Shown in pieces: positions 15,585-24,052 of a DNA stretch of 40,160 nucleotides. The notes under the pieces were generated by a model, which saw only the letters and a program-made list of their open reading frames with translations, was not told the origin of the DNA and ran no database searches. The position numbers and the translations under genes are program-made. The stretch is from contig DASYVA010000150.1 of assembly GCA_036000645.1 (NCBI GenBank), positions 1 through 40,160 on the forward strand, read 5' to 3'. The stretch comes from Candidatus Methylomirabilis sp. GTDB taxonomy: Bacteria > Methylomirabilota > Methylomirabilia > Methylomirabilales > JACPAU01. How positions within the stretch are numbered: the first letter of the stretch is position 1; the number at the start of each line of letters is the position of its first letter.

Positions 15585-15599
15585 GCAAGAATGCTGCCA
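15585..15599 (-). promoter_or_regulatory. Sigma-54-type -24/-12 promoter of the small-protein/metal set
   Basis: The minus strand reads TGGCAGCATTCTTGC: GG and GC at exact RpoN spacing, but with G instead of T at the sixth position compared with the other four. Expected start near 15573, just upstream of the Shine-Dalgarno for the 81-residue membrane protein. Confidence 0.65.
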
Positions 15600-15715
15600 G
15601 CCCTGCCCTTCGCCCCACCCCGCTCCAACTCGCTAAAAACACACTCCTTGAGATGGGAACAGGGGCCCGGGGGAAGCGACCGTGGCAGGACCACCTGGGG
15701 AAACACGGCACCACC

Positions 15716-15733
15716 TGGGACACTCCCGCCCCA
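15716..15733. promoter_or_regulatory. Dyad TGGGACA-N4-CGCCCCA, candidate activator site
   Basis: TGGGACACTCCCGCCCCA has perfect outer TGGG/CCCA arms. A related sequence, TGGGGAAACACGGCACCA, lies at 15696-15713. The dyad is 117 nt upstream of the -24 element. The rest of the 15559-15908 spacer shows no coding signal. Confidence 0.5.
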
Positions 15734-15908
15734 CCTGGGTGCACTCGGTGCTGCTGGTCACCTGCTTCTCCCACCAGGATAGCCCTCGGCAAACGGGTTC
15801 TGCCGGCATGCCACCCGGTGTCCACCGACTGGAGCTCCGGATGGCCACCCGGCCCGGACCCCCGGCGTTCGCTGGCTCCCGCGGGACCGAGAGGAACGGT
15901 CTTACAAA

Positions 15909-18635
15909 CTACCCGTCCCTGGCGAAAAGCGGCGGGACCTCGAAGGGCTTCGCCCGGACCCGGGCATCCACGATGGCGGCGCCCTTCGGGTGGATCCGGA
16001 TCGGGTTCAAATCCAGTTCGGCGACCTGGGGTAGATCATCGGCCAGCGCGCTCACCCGGAGCAGCGCGTCCTCCAGGGCCTGGATATCCCCCGGCGGCGC
16101 CCCCCGGAACCCGGTGAGGAGGGAGACCGTCTTCAGGCTCCGGATCATCTCCGACGCATCCTCCGACGTGAGGGGGGCGAGGCGGACCGACACGTCCCGG
16201 AGGAGCTCGACCAGGACGCCCCCCGCGCCACAGGCAACCACCGGACCGAACTGGGGATCGTGGACGACCCCCACGAGCATCTCCACCCCTTCCGGGACCA
16301 TCCGCTGGACCAGGAAGCCCGTCAGCGGGTGCCCCTTGGAGGCCAGAAGGGCCCCCATCCCCTCCGCAGCCCGCCGGACCTCCTCCGGGCCCTCGAGGTT
16401 GAGGCCGACGCCTCCGAGGTCGGTCTTGTGCACGAGCCCGGGGGCGATGGCCTTCAGCGCCACCTTCCCGCCGATCTCCCGTGCCGCCTCCCCCGCCTCC
16501 TCGGGAGTCCCCACGACGCGCTGGGGAACCGCGGGGAGCCCGTAGCAGCCAAGGAGTCCGGCCACCTCGTCCGGCGTGAGCCACCCCTCTCCGCGCTGCA
16601 GCGCCGCCGCCACGAGCGCCGCGGCCTCGTCGCGCCGGAGGCCTTCCAGGTGGGGCGGAGCGCTCGCGGGCCGCTCGCGCCACTCGCCGTACCGGGCGGC
16701 GCGGGCTAACGCGATGGCGGCCGCCTCGGGGAAGGCGTAGGACGGCACGCGCAGCTGCGCCGTCTGCAGGACCTCCGGGAACCCGCGCGCCGACATGAAG
16801 ACGGTCAGCACCGGCTTGCTGCCCCCGAGCGCCCCCATCGCGTCGAGGATCGCCCGGGCCGCGTCCTCCGCCCGGGTGGTGAGCGGCTGGATGAAGATGA
16901 CGATGAGCGCGTCCACGCTCGGGTCGGCAGCAACGATGCGCAACGTCTCCCCGTAGTGCTCGCCCGTCGCCGAGGCGATCATGTCCACGGGATTGCCCAC
17001 GCTCGCCTCCGGAGGCAGGAGGCGGCGGAGCCGGGCCTGGGTCTCCTCCTCGAGGACGGGGACCTCCAGCCCCTCCCCCTCGCAGGCGTCCGCGCACAGG
17101 ATCGCCGGCCCACCCGCGTTCGTGATGATGCCGACGCGGCGGCCCTTCGGCAGCGGCTGGTGCGCGAGGAGAGAGGCCACGTCGAACATCTCCTCCAGGG
17201 TGTCGGTCCGGATCACCCCGGCCTGCCGGAACAGGGCGTCCGCCGTGACGTCGGAGGCTGCGAGCAGCGCGCCCGTGTGGGAGGAGGTGGCCCGGACCCC
17301 GGCCGGCGAGCGGCCGCTCTTGACGGCGACGATCGGCTTCACCCGGGCCACGCGCCGGGCGATCCGGGAGAACTTCCGCGGGTTGCCGAAGGATTCGAGG
17401 TAGAGCAGGATCACATCGGTGCGGGGATCCGCCTCCCAGTAGCAGAGGAAGTCGTTGGCAGAGATGTCGGCCTTGTTCCCGACGGAGACGAAGGTGGAGA
17501 GCCCCAGGCCGAGCGCCCTGGCGTACTCCATGATCGCGAGCCCCAGGGCCCCGCTCTGGGACAGGAAGCCGACCCGGCCGGCCGGCGGCGCCTCCGGGGC
17601 AAAAGTCGCGTTGAGGCGGACGGCGGGATCGGTGTTCACGATCCCCAGGCAGTTCGGCCCGATGAGGCGCATCCCGGTCGCCCGGCAGAGCCGCACCAGT
17701 TCCGCCTGCCGCGCCCGTCCTTCCGCCCCCGTCTCCGCGAAGCCGGAGGAGATCACCACGAGCGCCCGGACCCCCTTCCGCCCGCACCCCTCCGCGGCCT
17801 GGAAGACCCGACCGGCCGGCACCGCGATGACCGCGAGGTCCACCGGTCCCGGGATCGCCTCCACGCTCGGATACGCGGGCACGCACTGCACGACCTCCGC
17901 GGCGGGGTTCACCGGATAGACGGGCCCCGCGAAACCGAAGCGGAGGAGGTTGTGGAAGAGCTCGCCCCCGATCGTCCCCCGCTGGCGCGACGCCCCGATT
18001 ACCGCGACGGCGCGGGGCGCGAAGAAGATCCTCAGCGCGCCCGCCGCGGCGATCCGGTCGCGCTGCTCGAAGTGCTCGCGCGCCTCCTCCGTCAGGGAGG
18101 TCGGGAAGGTGGCGTGCAGCCGTCCCTCGCCGGCCCGGACCTCGACGGGGAAGCCGGATTCCCGGAAGACATCGAGCATCCGGTGGTTCTCCGGGATCAT
18201 CTCCGCCTCGAAGATCCGGACCCCGTTCGCCCCGGCGGCCTCGGCCAGGTGACCGAGGAGGATGGTGCCCAGTCCCCGCCCCTGGTACTCGTCGGCGACG
18301 GCAAAGGCCACCTCGGCCCGATCCCCATCCTTTCCCACGTAGAGGGCATGGCCGACGATCCGCTCCTCCGGGCCGATCATGGCGACCAGCCCGAAGGTGC
18401 GCACGTAGTCCACGGCGACCTCCCGCTTCGCCTCCGCCGCGAGGAAGTAGTCGCTGGTGGCGGAGAAGAAGCGGAGGGCCCGCGAATCCCGAGACAGCCC
18501 GCGGAAGAAGGCCAGGAGGCGCTCCTCGTCGTCGGGGCGGATGGGCCGGACGTGGACGGTGGAGCCGTCGCGGAGGACCACGTCGGCCTCGCGGGAGGCG
18601 GGATAGGTCCGGCGGCCAGCGCCTGTCGCCGTCAC
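15909..18635 (-). CDS. GNAT acetyltransferase fused to NDP-forming acyl-CoA synthetase (Pat-like)
   Basis: 908 residues. N-terminal GNAT domain (about 18-185) with the acetyl-CoA loop DEYQGRGLGTILL; then a CoA-binding Rossmann domain (VAVIGASRQRGTIGG), CoA-ligase domains with the SSHTGAL histidine segment and SVGNKADI, and a C-terminal ATP-grasp part with GLVHKTDLGGVGLNL. Proteins built from these parts acetylate lysines of metabolic enzymes (Pat) or make acyl-CoA with ADP. In Salmonella Pat the GNAT domain is C-terminal; here it is N-terminal. The retained HTGA histidine suggests that synthetase activity may persist. GTG at 18635 follows AGGAG by 6 nt; the longer open frame upstream overlaps another gene and is rejected. 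Confidence 0.88.
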   Translation of the reverse strand: MTATGAGRRTYPASREADVVLRDGSTVHVRPIRPDDEERLLAFFRGLSRDSRALRFFSATSDYFLAAEAKREVAVDYVRTFGLVAMIGPEERIVGHALYVGKDGDRAEVAFAVADEYQGRGLGTILLGHLAEAAGANGVRIFEAEMIPENHRMLDVFRESGFPVEVRAGEGRLHATFPTSLTEEAREHFEQRDRIAAAGALRIFFAPRAVAVIGASRQRGTIGGELFHNLLRFGFAGPVYPVNPAAEVVQCVPAYPSVEAIPGPVDLAVIAVPAGRVFQAAEGCGRKGVRALVVISSGFAETGAEGRARQAELVRLCRATGMRLIGPNCLGIVNTDPAVRLNATFAPEAPPAGRVGFLSQSGALGLAIMEYARALGLGLSTFVSVGNKADISANDFLCYWEADPRTDVILLYLESFGNPRKFSRIARRVARVKPIVAVKSGRSPAGVRATSSHTGALLAASDVTADALFRQAGVIRTDTLEEMFDVASLLAHQPLPKGRRVGIITNAGGPAILCADACEGEGLEVPVLEEETQARLRRLLPPEASVGNPVDMIASATGEHYGETLRIVAADPSVDALIVIFIQPLTTRAEDAARAILDAMGALGGSKPVLTVFMSARGFPEVLQTAQLRVPSYAFPEAAAIALARAARYGEWRERPASAPPHLEGLRRDEAAALVAAALQRGEGWLTPDEVAGLLGCYGLPAVPQRVVGTPEEAGEAAREIGGKVALKAIAPGLVHKTDLGGVGLNLEGPEEVRRAAEGMGALLASKGHPLTGFLVQRMVPEGVEMLVGVVHDPQFGPVVACGAGGVLVELLRDVSVRLAPLTSEDASEMIRSLKTVSLLTGFRGAPPGDIQALEDALLRVSALADDLPQVAELDLNPIRIHPKGAAIVDARVRAKPFEVPPLFARDG

Positions 18636-18643
18636 GGTGGCTC

Positions 18644-20065
18644 CTACCAGAGGGCGTCGGGGAAGGTGCAGACCCCCGCATCCTTCCCGACCTGCTTGAC
18701 CATCCGGGGGGGCTGCCACGCTTCCCCCAGGATCCCGTCGTGGATGGCCCAGCTCCGCCCCCGCACGCTCCGCTCCGCCCCGGGCCGGCGAAATGGCGTG
18801 GAGCCGTCGAGGAGCGCGCACAGGGCGCCTCCCGGCTGGAATTCCCGGTGGATCCGCTCCATCTCCTCGCGCCCCGCCGCGTAGCCGAAGCCGTAGCGCT
18901 CGTACAGGATGGCATTGTGGTAAAACATCGCGTGCAGGAACACGCGGTCACCGCCCATCCAGGCGGCGAACTCCTCCACCAACCGGACGGCCTCGCGGAG
19001 CAGGCGCAGCCCCCGTCGCGTCTGCCCGGGCGCGAGCCCCGCCTGCATCGCCCGAAACTCCTCGGGGACATTCCGTCCCGCGGTCCCCAGGCGGTTCTCC
19101 CGCCCCTCCGGGTCGCGGTCGACGTCGAAGCGCTCCGCCCGCGGGTCGCCGATGACGACGAAGGCCAGCTCGAGGTTCCGGAACGCCGACGCCTGGAGCT
19201 TCAGGAGGAAACAGAGGTCCCGGTCCTCCGGCCGGCTCCGGACCCCGACCCAGACCATCTCCTGGTCCGGCGGACAGTCGAACTCCACCAGGCGGTTGCC
19301 GGCGCCGTCGGTGAGGGTGCGGGGATCGATGGCGAAGGTGGCGAGGATCGCGTCGGGGATGAGCCGCCGGTAGATCGCCTCCCGCTCCTCGCGGGGACGC
19401 CGGTTGATCTCCACCAGGGAGCGGGGCCCGACTCCCTCCAGGGAGGCCCCGAACTGCCGGAGGCGTTCCCGCTCCACCCGCGCCCCGACCCGAACCAGGA
19501 ACAGACTTGCGGGGTCATGGCTGAGCCCGGGCTCAAGCGAAACGGGATACTCGGCGAAGCCCGCTCGCCGGAAGAGAGAGAGGAGCATCCGCCGGTAGCC
19601 GCTCTTCGACCGTCCGCTGCCCAGCGTGTCCCACTCTTCGGGGTCCAGCGAAGCCAGCAGGATCCGCTCGTCCCAGTGCGGGCCGAGGGCCGTCCTGAGC
19701 AGGGCCGCGCCGATCCCGTTCCCGCGCCGGGGACGCGCGACCTCCAGAGCCGCCACCTCGTACAGCCCGGGGAGCGCCCGCCGGCCCCATCGGCTCTGCG
19801 GGTGGGGGAGGCTGAAGAACACGAACCCGATGATCTCCTCTCCGCTGACGGCGACCGTCAGTTCCCCCCCTGCCGTCCGTGCCATCCCGACCAGGGTCGC
19901 CCGGACCGCCTCGGGATCGCAGCCGAAGTCCTTTCCCAGCCCCTCGGCGATGCGGAGCCGCGCCAGAGCCTCCGGGGAGGGCCCACCCTGATACCGGACG
20001 TCCGGGGACTGCCCGGCGTCCTCCGTCACCACCTTGACGACCTCACCGCTCTTCGGCCGCCTCAT
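18644..20065 (-). CDS. GNAT-family protein with a large C-terminal extension
   Basis: About 473 residues. The N-terminal half holds a GNAT domain: ELTVAVSGEEIIGFVFF, YEVAALEVARPRRGNGIGAALL (motif RRGNGIG for acetyl-CoA) and a following helix. The second half is unfamiliar; its end, HAMFYHNAILYERYGFGYAAG, again resembles the GNAT C-terminal segment, so a degenerate second GNAT domain is possible. The frame is open to 20125, but the predicted sigma-54 transcript starts near 20126, which disfavors the first codons; ATG at 20113 and ATG at 20065 remain. I chose 20065 with modest certainty. It precedes the Pat-like gene by 8 nt, so the two probably act together in acetylation control. Confidence 0.75.
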   Translation of the reverse strand: MRRPKSGEVVKVVTEDAGQSPDVRYQGGPSPEALARLRIAEGLGKDFGCDPEAVRATLVGMARTAGGELTVAVSGEEIIGFVFFSLPHPQSRWGRRALPGLYEVAALEVARPRRGNGIGAALLRTALGPHWDERILLASLDPEEWDTLGSGRSKSGYRRMLLSLFRRAGFAEYPVSLEPGLSHDPASLFLVRVGARVERERLRQFGASLEGVGPRSLVEINRRPREEREAIYRRLIPDAILATFAIDPRTLTDGAGNRLVEFDCPPDQEMVWVGVRSRPEDRDLCFLLKLQASAFRNLELAFVVIGDPRAERFDVDRDPEGRENRLGTAGRNVPEEFRAMQAGLAPGQTRRGLRLLREAVRLVEEFAAWMGGDRVFLHAMFYHNAILYERYGFGYAAGREEMERIHREFQPGGALCALLDGSTPFRRPGAERSVRGRSWAIHDGILGEAWQPPRMVKQVGKDAGVCTFPDALW

Positions 20066-20137
20066 GATCCGGGTACCTGGCAGCGGAAATCCCTCCCCGC
20101 GCACCCCGCCCATGGCTCGCGACAACCCGGGTGCCGG

Positions 20138-20152
20138 GCAAGGAGGATGCCA
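20138..20152 (-). promoter_or_regulatory. Sigma-54-type -24/-12 promoter of the two acetyltransferase genes
   Basis: The minus strand reads TGGCATCCTCCTTGC, with exact RpoN spacing. Predicted start near 20126. It shares TGGCATCC with three of the other promoters. Confidence 0.7.
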
Positions 20153-20249
20153 CCGGGAGCGAAGTCACCGCTCCGGCGGCAAGCCCTGGATTCTCCAGCC
20201 AAGACGGCTCAGGGGAAGGGAGATGGGGGCTGGACTTCCCCTTGGAGAG

Positions 20250-20267
20250 CGGGACACGCCTGCCCCA
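20250..20267. promoter_or_regulatory. Dyad CGGGACA-N4-TGCCCCA, candidate activator site (proximal copy)
   Basis: CGGGACACGCCTGCCCCA differs only at its first base from the distal copy at 20342-20359. It lies 98 nt from the -24 element. Two near-identical 18-bp sites about 90 nt apart in an otherwise empty spacer suggest a cooperative binding pair. Confidence 0.55.
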
Positions 20268-20341
20268 GAAGGGAGAGAGTCCTGGACGATCAGGTCAATG
20301 GAAACCGACCAACATCTCGACGGGGACGCCCGCCGGCAAAC

Positions 20342-20359
20342 TGGGACACGCCTGCCCCA
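20342..20359. promoter_or_regulatory. Dyad TGGGACA-N4-TGCCCCA, candidate activator site (distal copy)
   Basis: TGGGACACGCCTGCCCCA is the best match to the shared palindrome: both outer arms TGGG/CCCA and inner CA/TG are kept. The remaining part of the 20153-20420 spacer shows no reading frame that I would support. Confidence 0.6.
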
Positions 20360-20420
20360 GGGATCGTGGGTGCCCCAGGCCCTGTCCGCCGGGGCGTCGG
20401 GAGCCGATGCTGATCCTCCC

Positions 20421-20921
20421 TCACTTTCCCTTCCGCTGCAAGTTCCGAAGATAGTTCACCACGTCCCACCGCTCGCGCGGCGCGAGGGCCTCGCCCTGTG
20501 CCGGCATCAGGGCCCCGCCGTCCCGGATCGTGGCATAGATGAACCCGTCGGGCCGCTGCCGGAACAGCTCCAGCGTGAGGTCGGGCGGGGGGACAAACTT
20601 CGCCGCGACCGGCCCCCCGCCCTTGGCATCGGGCCCATGACAGAGGGCGCAGTAAACGAGAAAGAGGCGCTTGCCGTTCTCGAGGGAGGCCGGCGTCGGC
20701 TCCACCGGATTGCGCAGCCGCTCCCCGGCCCTCACCCGGTCCATCCGCGGCTCCTGGCCCTGCCTCGGGACCGTCCCCGGCGGCGGCAGCAGCGGCGCCT
20801 CCTGGGGCCGGACTGAGGGCTGCTTGTCCATATCGTCGCTCCACGGCCAGCCGTGGGCGAGGCTCACCCCGAGCACCAGGAGCCCCGCGGCCCCGGCCAG
20901 GACCCGCGCGAGCGTCCTCAC
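20421..20921 (-). CDS. actE: Alternative complex III subunit E, membrane-linked monoheme cytochrome c
   Basis: 166 residues: an N-terminal hydrophobic signal or anchor (RTLARVLAGAAGLLVLGVSLA), then a Pro-rich stretch and one class I cytochrome c domain with CALCH at about residue 100 and a distal Met in GGALMPAQ. ActE carries electrons out of alternative complex III towards periplasmic cytochromes or an oxidase. GTG at 20921 is preceded by GGGAGATTCC. It is the last gene of the ACIII operon; its order after actF differs from the Rhodothermus order, where E precedes F. Confidence 0.88.
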   Translation of the reverse strand: MRTLARVLAGAAGLLVLGVSLAHGWPWSDDMDKQPSVRPQEAPLLPPPGTVPRQGQEPRMDRVRAGERLRNPVEPTPASLENGKRLFLVYCALCHGPDAKGGGPVAAKFVPPPDLTLELFRQRPDGFIYATIRDGGALMPAQGEALAPRERWDVVNYLRNLQRKGK

Positions 20922-20938
20922 GGAATCTCCCTTCTGCC

Positions 20939-22207
20939 TCACGGGTGGGGCGCCTCCGGCCCCGGCGCGGGGACCAGGGGGAAGTGCCGCAGGAAGAACT
21001 CGTAGCTCAGCCCCGCGGCCCCCAGGAAGCCGACCGTCACGGCCGCCTCGAGCCACCCGAACGGGACCGTCTCGTGGTGCCAGAGCGAGGGGACGACCAG
21101 CACGTACCGCTCGAGCCACAGGCCGGCGGCGACCAGCGCGCCCACGGCCAGCATGATCCCCGGGACGCGCTTGGCCCCCCGGCTCAGGAAGATGACGAAC
21201 GGGACGAGCAGTGTGGCGGCCAGCACAGCCCAGCTGAGGGGCGCCCAGGGCCTCTCCCAGAGGCGAACGACCACGAAGTGGGTCTCCTCCGGCAGGTTCC
21301 CGTACCAGATGACGATATACTGGGACCAGAGCATGGCCGCGTACGTGAGGGTGAACCCGAACAGGAGCTTGCCCAGGTCGGCGAACTGGCTGGGAGTGAT
21401 GGCGGTGAGCCCGATGGTCCAGCGGGCAAGCGCCGCCACTACGGCGAGCCCGGCCAGCCCGAGGTAGAACGTGCTGATGAAGAAATAGCCGCCGAAGAGC
21501 GAGGAATACCAGAAGGGGTCCAGGGCCATGATCAGGTCGAACGCCATGAAGCTGTAGGTGATCGGGTAGGCGAGCAGCACCCCGGCCGCCACGACGTCCA
21601 TGCCCCGCCGGCCCCGCTGCCGCTCCACCTCCTCCCCGTGCCACTCCTGGGCCAGCCAGTCGTAAGGCCACCGCCGGGGCAGCAGGCCCCGCTCCACGGC
21701 GCCCCCGACCTCGGGGCGGAGCGCGTAGTAGACGAAGAGCAGGCTGAGGACCGTCATCGACCCGAGGCCGAGGAGCCCCCGGACGAAGATGAAGCGGGGA
21801 TCGAACCAGGCCCCCCGTTGCGGGTTGATCTCCCGGACCGGGTCGAGAAAGACCTCCAGGCCGAAGTAGAGCGGCAGGAAGAGCACGAGGCTTACCGGAA
21901 GGAAGGCCGCCATCCCCTCGGCCAGGCGCCGGATCGCGGCCCCCCACCGGGCGCCCACCACATGGTAGATCGCCGCAAACACCACCGCGCCCTGGGCCAG
22001 CCCACTCCAGAAGAGGAAATTGACCAGGTAGATCTGCCAGGCTCGCCCCGCGTCCACGAACAGGCCGCCGACGCACGCTCCCCCGCCGAGCGCCACCCCG
22101 CCCCACAGCGCCGCCACCAGGGAGCGGGGAACCGGGCGCGGCAGGCCCCCGCCCGCCCCGGGGTCCCGTGCGACGAGCGTTCTCCCTTCGGTTGCGGCGT
22201 GCGCCAC
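20939..22207 (-). CDS. actF: Alternative complex III subunit F, quinol-oxidising membrane subunit (NrfD-like)
   Basis: 422 residues with about ten membrane helices in the NrfD-like arrangement. Recognisable parts are GRAWQIYLVNFLFWSGLAQG at the start, FDLIMALDPFWYSSLFGGYFF in the middle and LWSQYIVIWYGNLPEET, all characteristic of the ActF family. With ActC it forms the membrane core that oxidises quinol. GTG at 22207 follows AGAGGTAGCC, the end of actD. The longer open frame upstream is spurious. Confidence 0.9.
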   Translation of the reverse strand: MAHAATEGRTLVARDPGAGGGLPRPVPRSLVAALWGGVALGGGACVGGLFVDAGRAWQIYLVNFLFWSGLAQGAVVFAAIYHVVGARWGAAIRRLAEGMAAFLPVSLVLFLPLYFGLEVFLDPVREINPQRGAWFDPRFIFVRGLLGLGSMTVLSLLFVYYALRPEVGGAVERGLLPRRWPYDWLAQEWHGEEVERQRGRRGMDVVAAGVLLAYPITYSFMAFDLIMALDPFWYSSLFGGYFFISTFYLGLAGLAVVAALARWTIGLTAITPSQFADLGKLLFGFTLTYAAMLWSQYIVIWYGNLPEETHFVVVRLWERPWAPLSWAVLAATLLVPFVIFLSRGAKRVPGIMLAVGALVAAGLWLERYVLVVPSLWHHETVPFGWLEAAVTVGFLGAAGLSYEFFLRHFPLVPAPGPEAPHP

Positions 22208-22209
22208 GG

Positions 22210-22725
22210 CTACCTCTGCGCCCGGTGCACGTCCTCTGCCCCCGCACCCCGGAGCAGAGAGCTCACCGCGTCGAAATCCTTCTCCTCGCAGCGGACCCAC
22301 AGGCCGAACCGATCCTCCGAGAAGCGGGGATCGTAGGCCGGGAGAATGTGCACGCGCGGCAACCGGGCGTTCAGGAGCATCCCCCCGAGCGTGAGGAGGC
22401 CCCCGAAGAGGATCGTCAGCTCGAAAACGATGATGAGAAACGGGGGGATCGAGACGATGGGCTTCCCGCCGGTGATGAGCGGGTAATGGAGGGAGGTGGC
22501 GATGGTCAGGACGAGGCCGGTGATGGCTCCCAGCACGCAGCCGACGAGGGTGAAGAACCGCACGGGACTGGGCGCCTTGGCCAGCGCCTCGTCAATGGCG
22601 TGGTGCGGGACCGGCGAGAGGGCCGCCAGGTCGCGGTGCCCCGCGCCCCGCAACAGCGCGATGGCCTCGAGCAGGCTGTCCAGGTAAAGAAACGTCCCCA
22701 CGAGTCCTGGCGGACGCCGGGTCAC
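22210..22725 (-). CDS. actD: Alternative complex III subunit D (DUF3341)
   Basis: 171 residues with the DUF3341 layout: a cytoplasmic N-terminal part (LVGTFLYLDSLLEAIALLRGAG), two membrane helices around TLVGCVLGAITGLVLTIATS and FLIIVFELTILFGGLLTLGG, and a C-terminal LPAYDPRFSEDRFGLWVRC region. ActD is a peripheral scaffold of the complex on the membrane. The start is GTG, one base after the actC stop codon. Confidence 0.9.
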   Translation of the reverse strand: MTRRPPGLVGTFLYLDSLLEAIALLRGAGHRDLAALSPVPHHAIDEALAKAPSPVRFFTLVGCVLGAITGLVLTIATSLHYPLITGGKPIVSIPPFLIIVFELTILFGGLLTLGGMLLNARLPRVHILPAYDPRFSEDRFGLWVRCEEKDFDAVSSLLRGAGAEDVHRAQR

Positions 22726-22726
22726 G

Positions 22727-24052
22727 CTACGCCTCCCCCTGCGCGGCTCGCACCGGCGGCGGCAACTCCTCCTTCACCTCCACCATGGAGACGACGGGGA
22801 GGAGCTTGGCAAAGAGGAGGAACCAGAGGAAAAACCAGGCGAAGCTCCCCACCGTGATGCTGATATCCACCCAGGTGGGGATGAACAGCCCCCACGAGTA
22901 CGGGTCGTACTCGTGGGCCAGCCCGGTCACGATGATCACGAACCGCTCGCACCACATCCCGATGTTGATCAGAATCGCGATGCCGAAGAGCCACGGGGTG
23001 CTGGTCCGGATGCGCTTGACGAAGAAGAGGAGGGGGACCAGCGAGTTGAACAGGATCATGATCCAGAAGGGAATCGCGTACTCGCCGGTCACCTGGTAGA
23101 GGAAGCGCTGCCACTCGGGAACGTTGTTGCTGTACCAGGCGATGTAGGACTCGACAACGTAGGCGTAGCCCACGATGAGGCCGGTGAGGATGATGAGCTT
23201 GGCCAGGTTCTCGAGATGGGTCTGCGTGAGATAGGCGTCGAGGCGGAAGATCCGCCGGAGCGGGATCAGGAGGGTGATCACCATGGCCAGCCCCGAGTGG
23301 ATCGCCCCCGCGACGAAGTACGGGGCGAAGATCGTGCTGTGCCAGCCGGGAACGATGGACTGGGCGAAGTCCCAGGAGACGACGCTGTGGACCGAAATGA
23401 CCAGGGGCGTCGCCAGCGCCGCCAGGAACAGGTAGGCCGCCTTGTAGTGGCGCCACTGCCGGTCGGTCCCCTGCCAGCCCTGGGCGAGGAAGCCGTAGAT
23501 CCGGCGCCGCCACCCCGTGGTCCGGTTGCGGACGACGGCCAGGTCGGGAACCAGGCCGGTGAAGAAGAAGAGGACGCTGATGATCATGTAGGTCATCACC
23601 GCGAAGACGTCCCAGACGAGCGGCGAGCGGAAGTTGACCCACAGGCCGCCCACCTGGGGGTAGGGCAGGAGCCAGTAGAAGAACCAGGGCCGCCCCAGGT
23701 GGATCAGGGGGAACAGGCCGGCGGTGAAGAGCGCGAAGACCGTCACCGCCTCGGCCGTCCGGTAGATGCTGGCCCGCCACCGGACCCGGAAGAGGTAGAG
23801 GACGGCCGAGATCAGGGTCCCGGAGTGGGCGATCCCCACCCAGAACACGAAGTTGGTGATATCCATGGCCCACATGACCGGGTGGTTCAGTCCCCAGACT
23901 CCGAGGCCGCGCTCGACCGTGTACCGCCAGGCGTAGATCCCCCAGGCCAGGACCAGGAGGTTCACCAGGAAGACGGCGTAGTACCGCCACCCGGGCGCCT
24001 CCATGGCCCGGAGGATGTCCTGATCTACCTGGCTGTAGGTGAGTCGCGCCAC
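22727..24052 (-). CDS. actC: Alternative complex III subunit C (NrfD/PsrC-like quinol-oxidising subunit)
   Basis: 441 residues with ten membrane helices. Family signatures are [35 protein letters not shown]-like sequence at about 55-90, [57 protein letters not shown] and [12 protein letters not shown]-type regions (quoted in part). ActC binds quinol at the periplasmic side and passes electrons to the iron-sulfur clusters of ActB. The start is GTG immediately before the actB stop. Confidence 0.93.
   Translation of the reverse strand: [441 protein letters not shown]

Noticed and set aside
16036-19071. A 1011-codon minus-strand open frame overlapping the Pat-like gene
   Set aside because: Its translation is Arg/Gly/Pro-rich low complexity, typical of the shadow of a GC-rich gene; the overlapping frame has clear GNAT and CoA-synthetase motifs.
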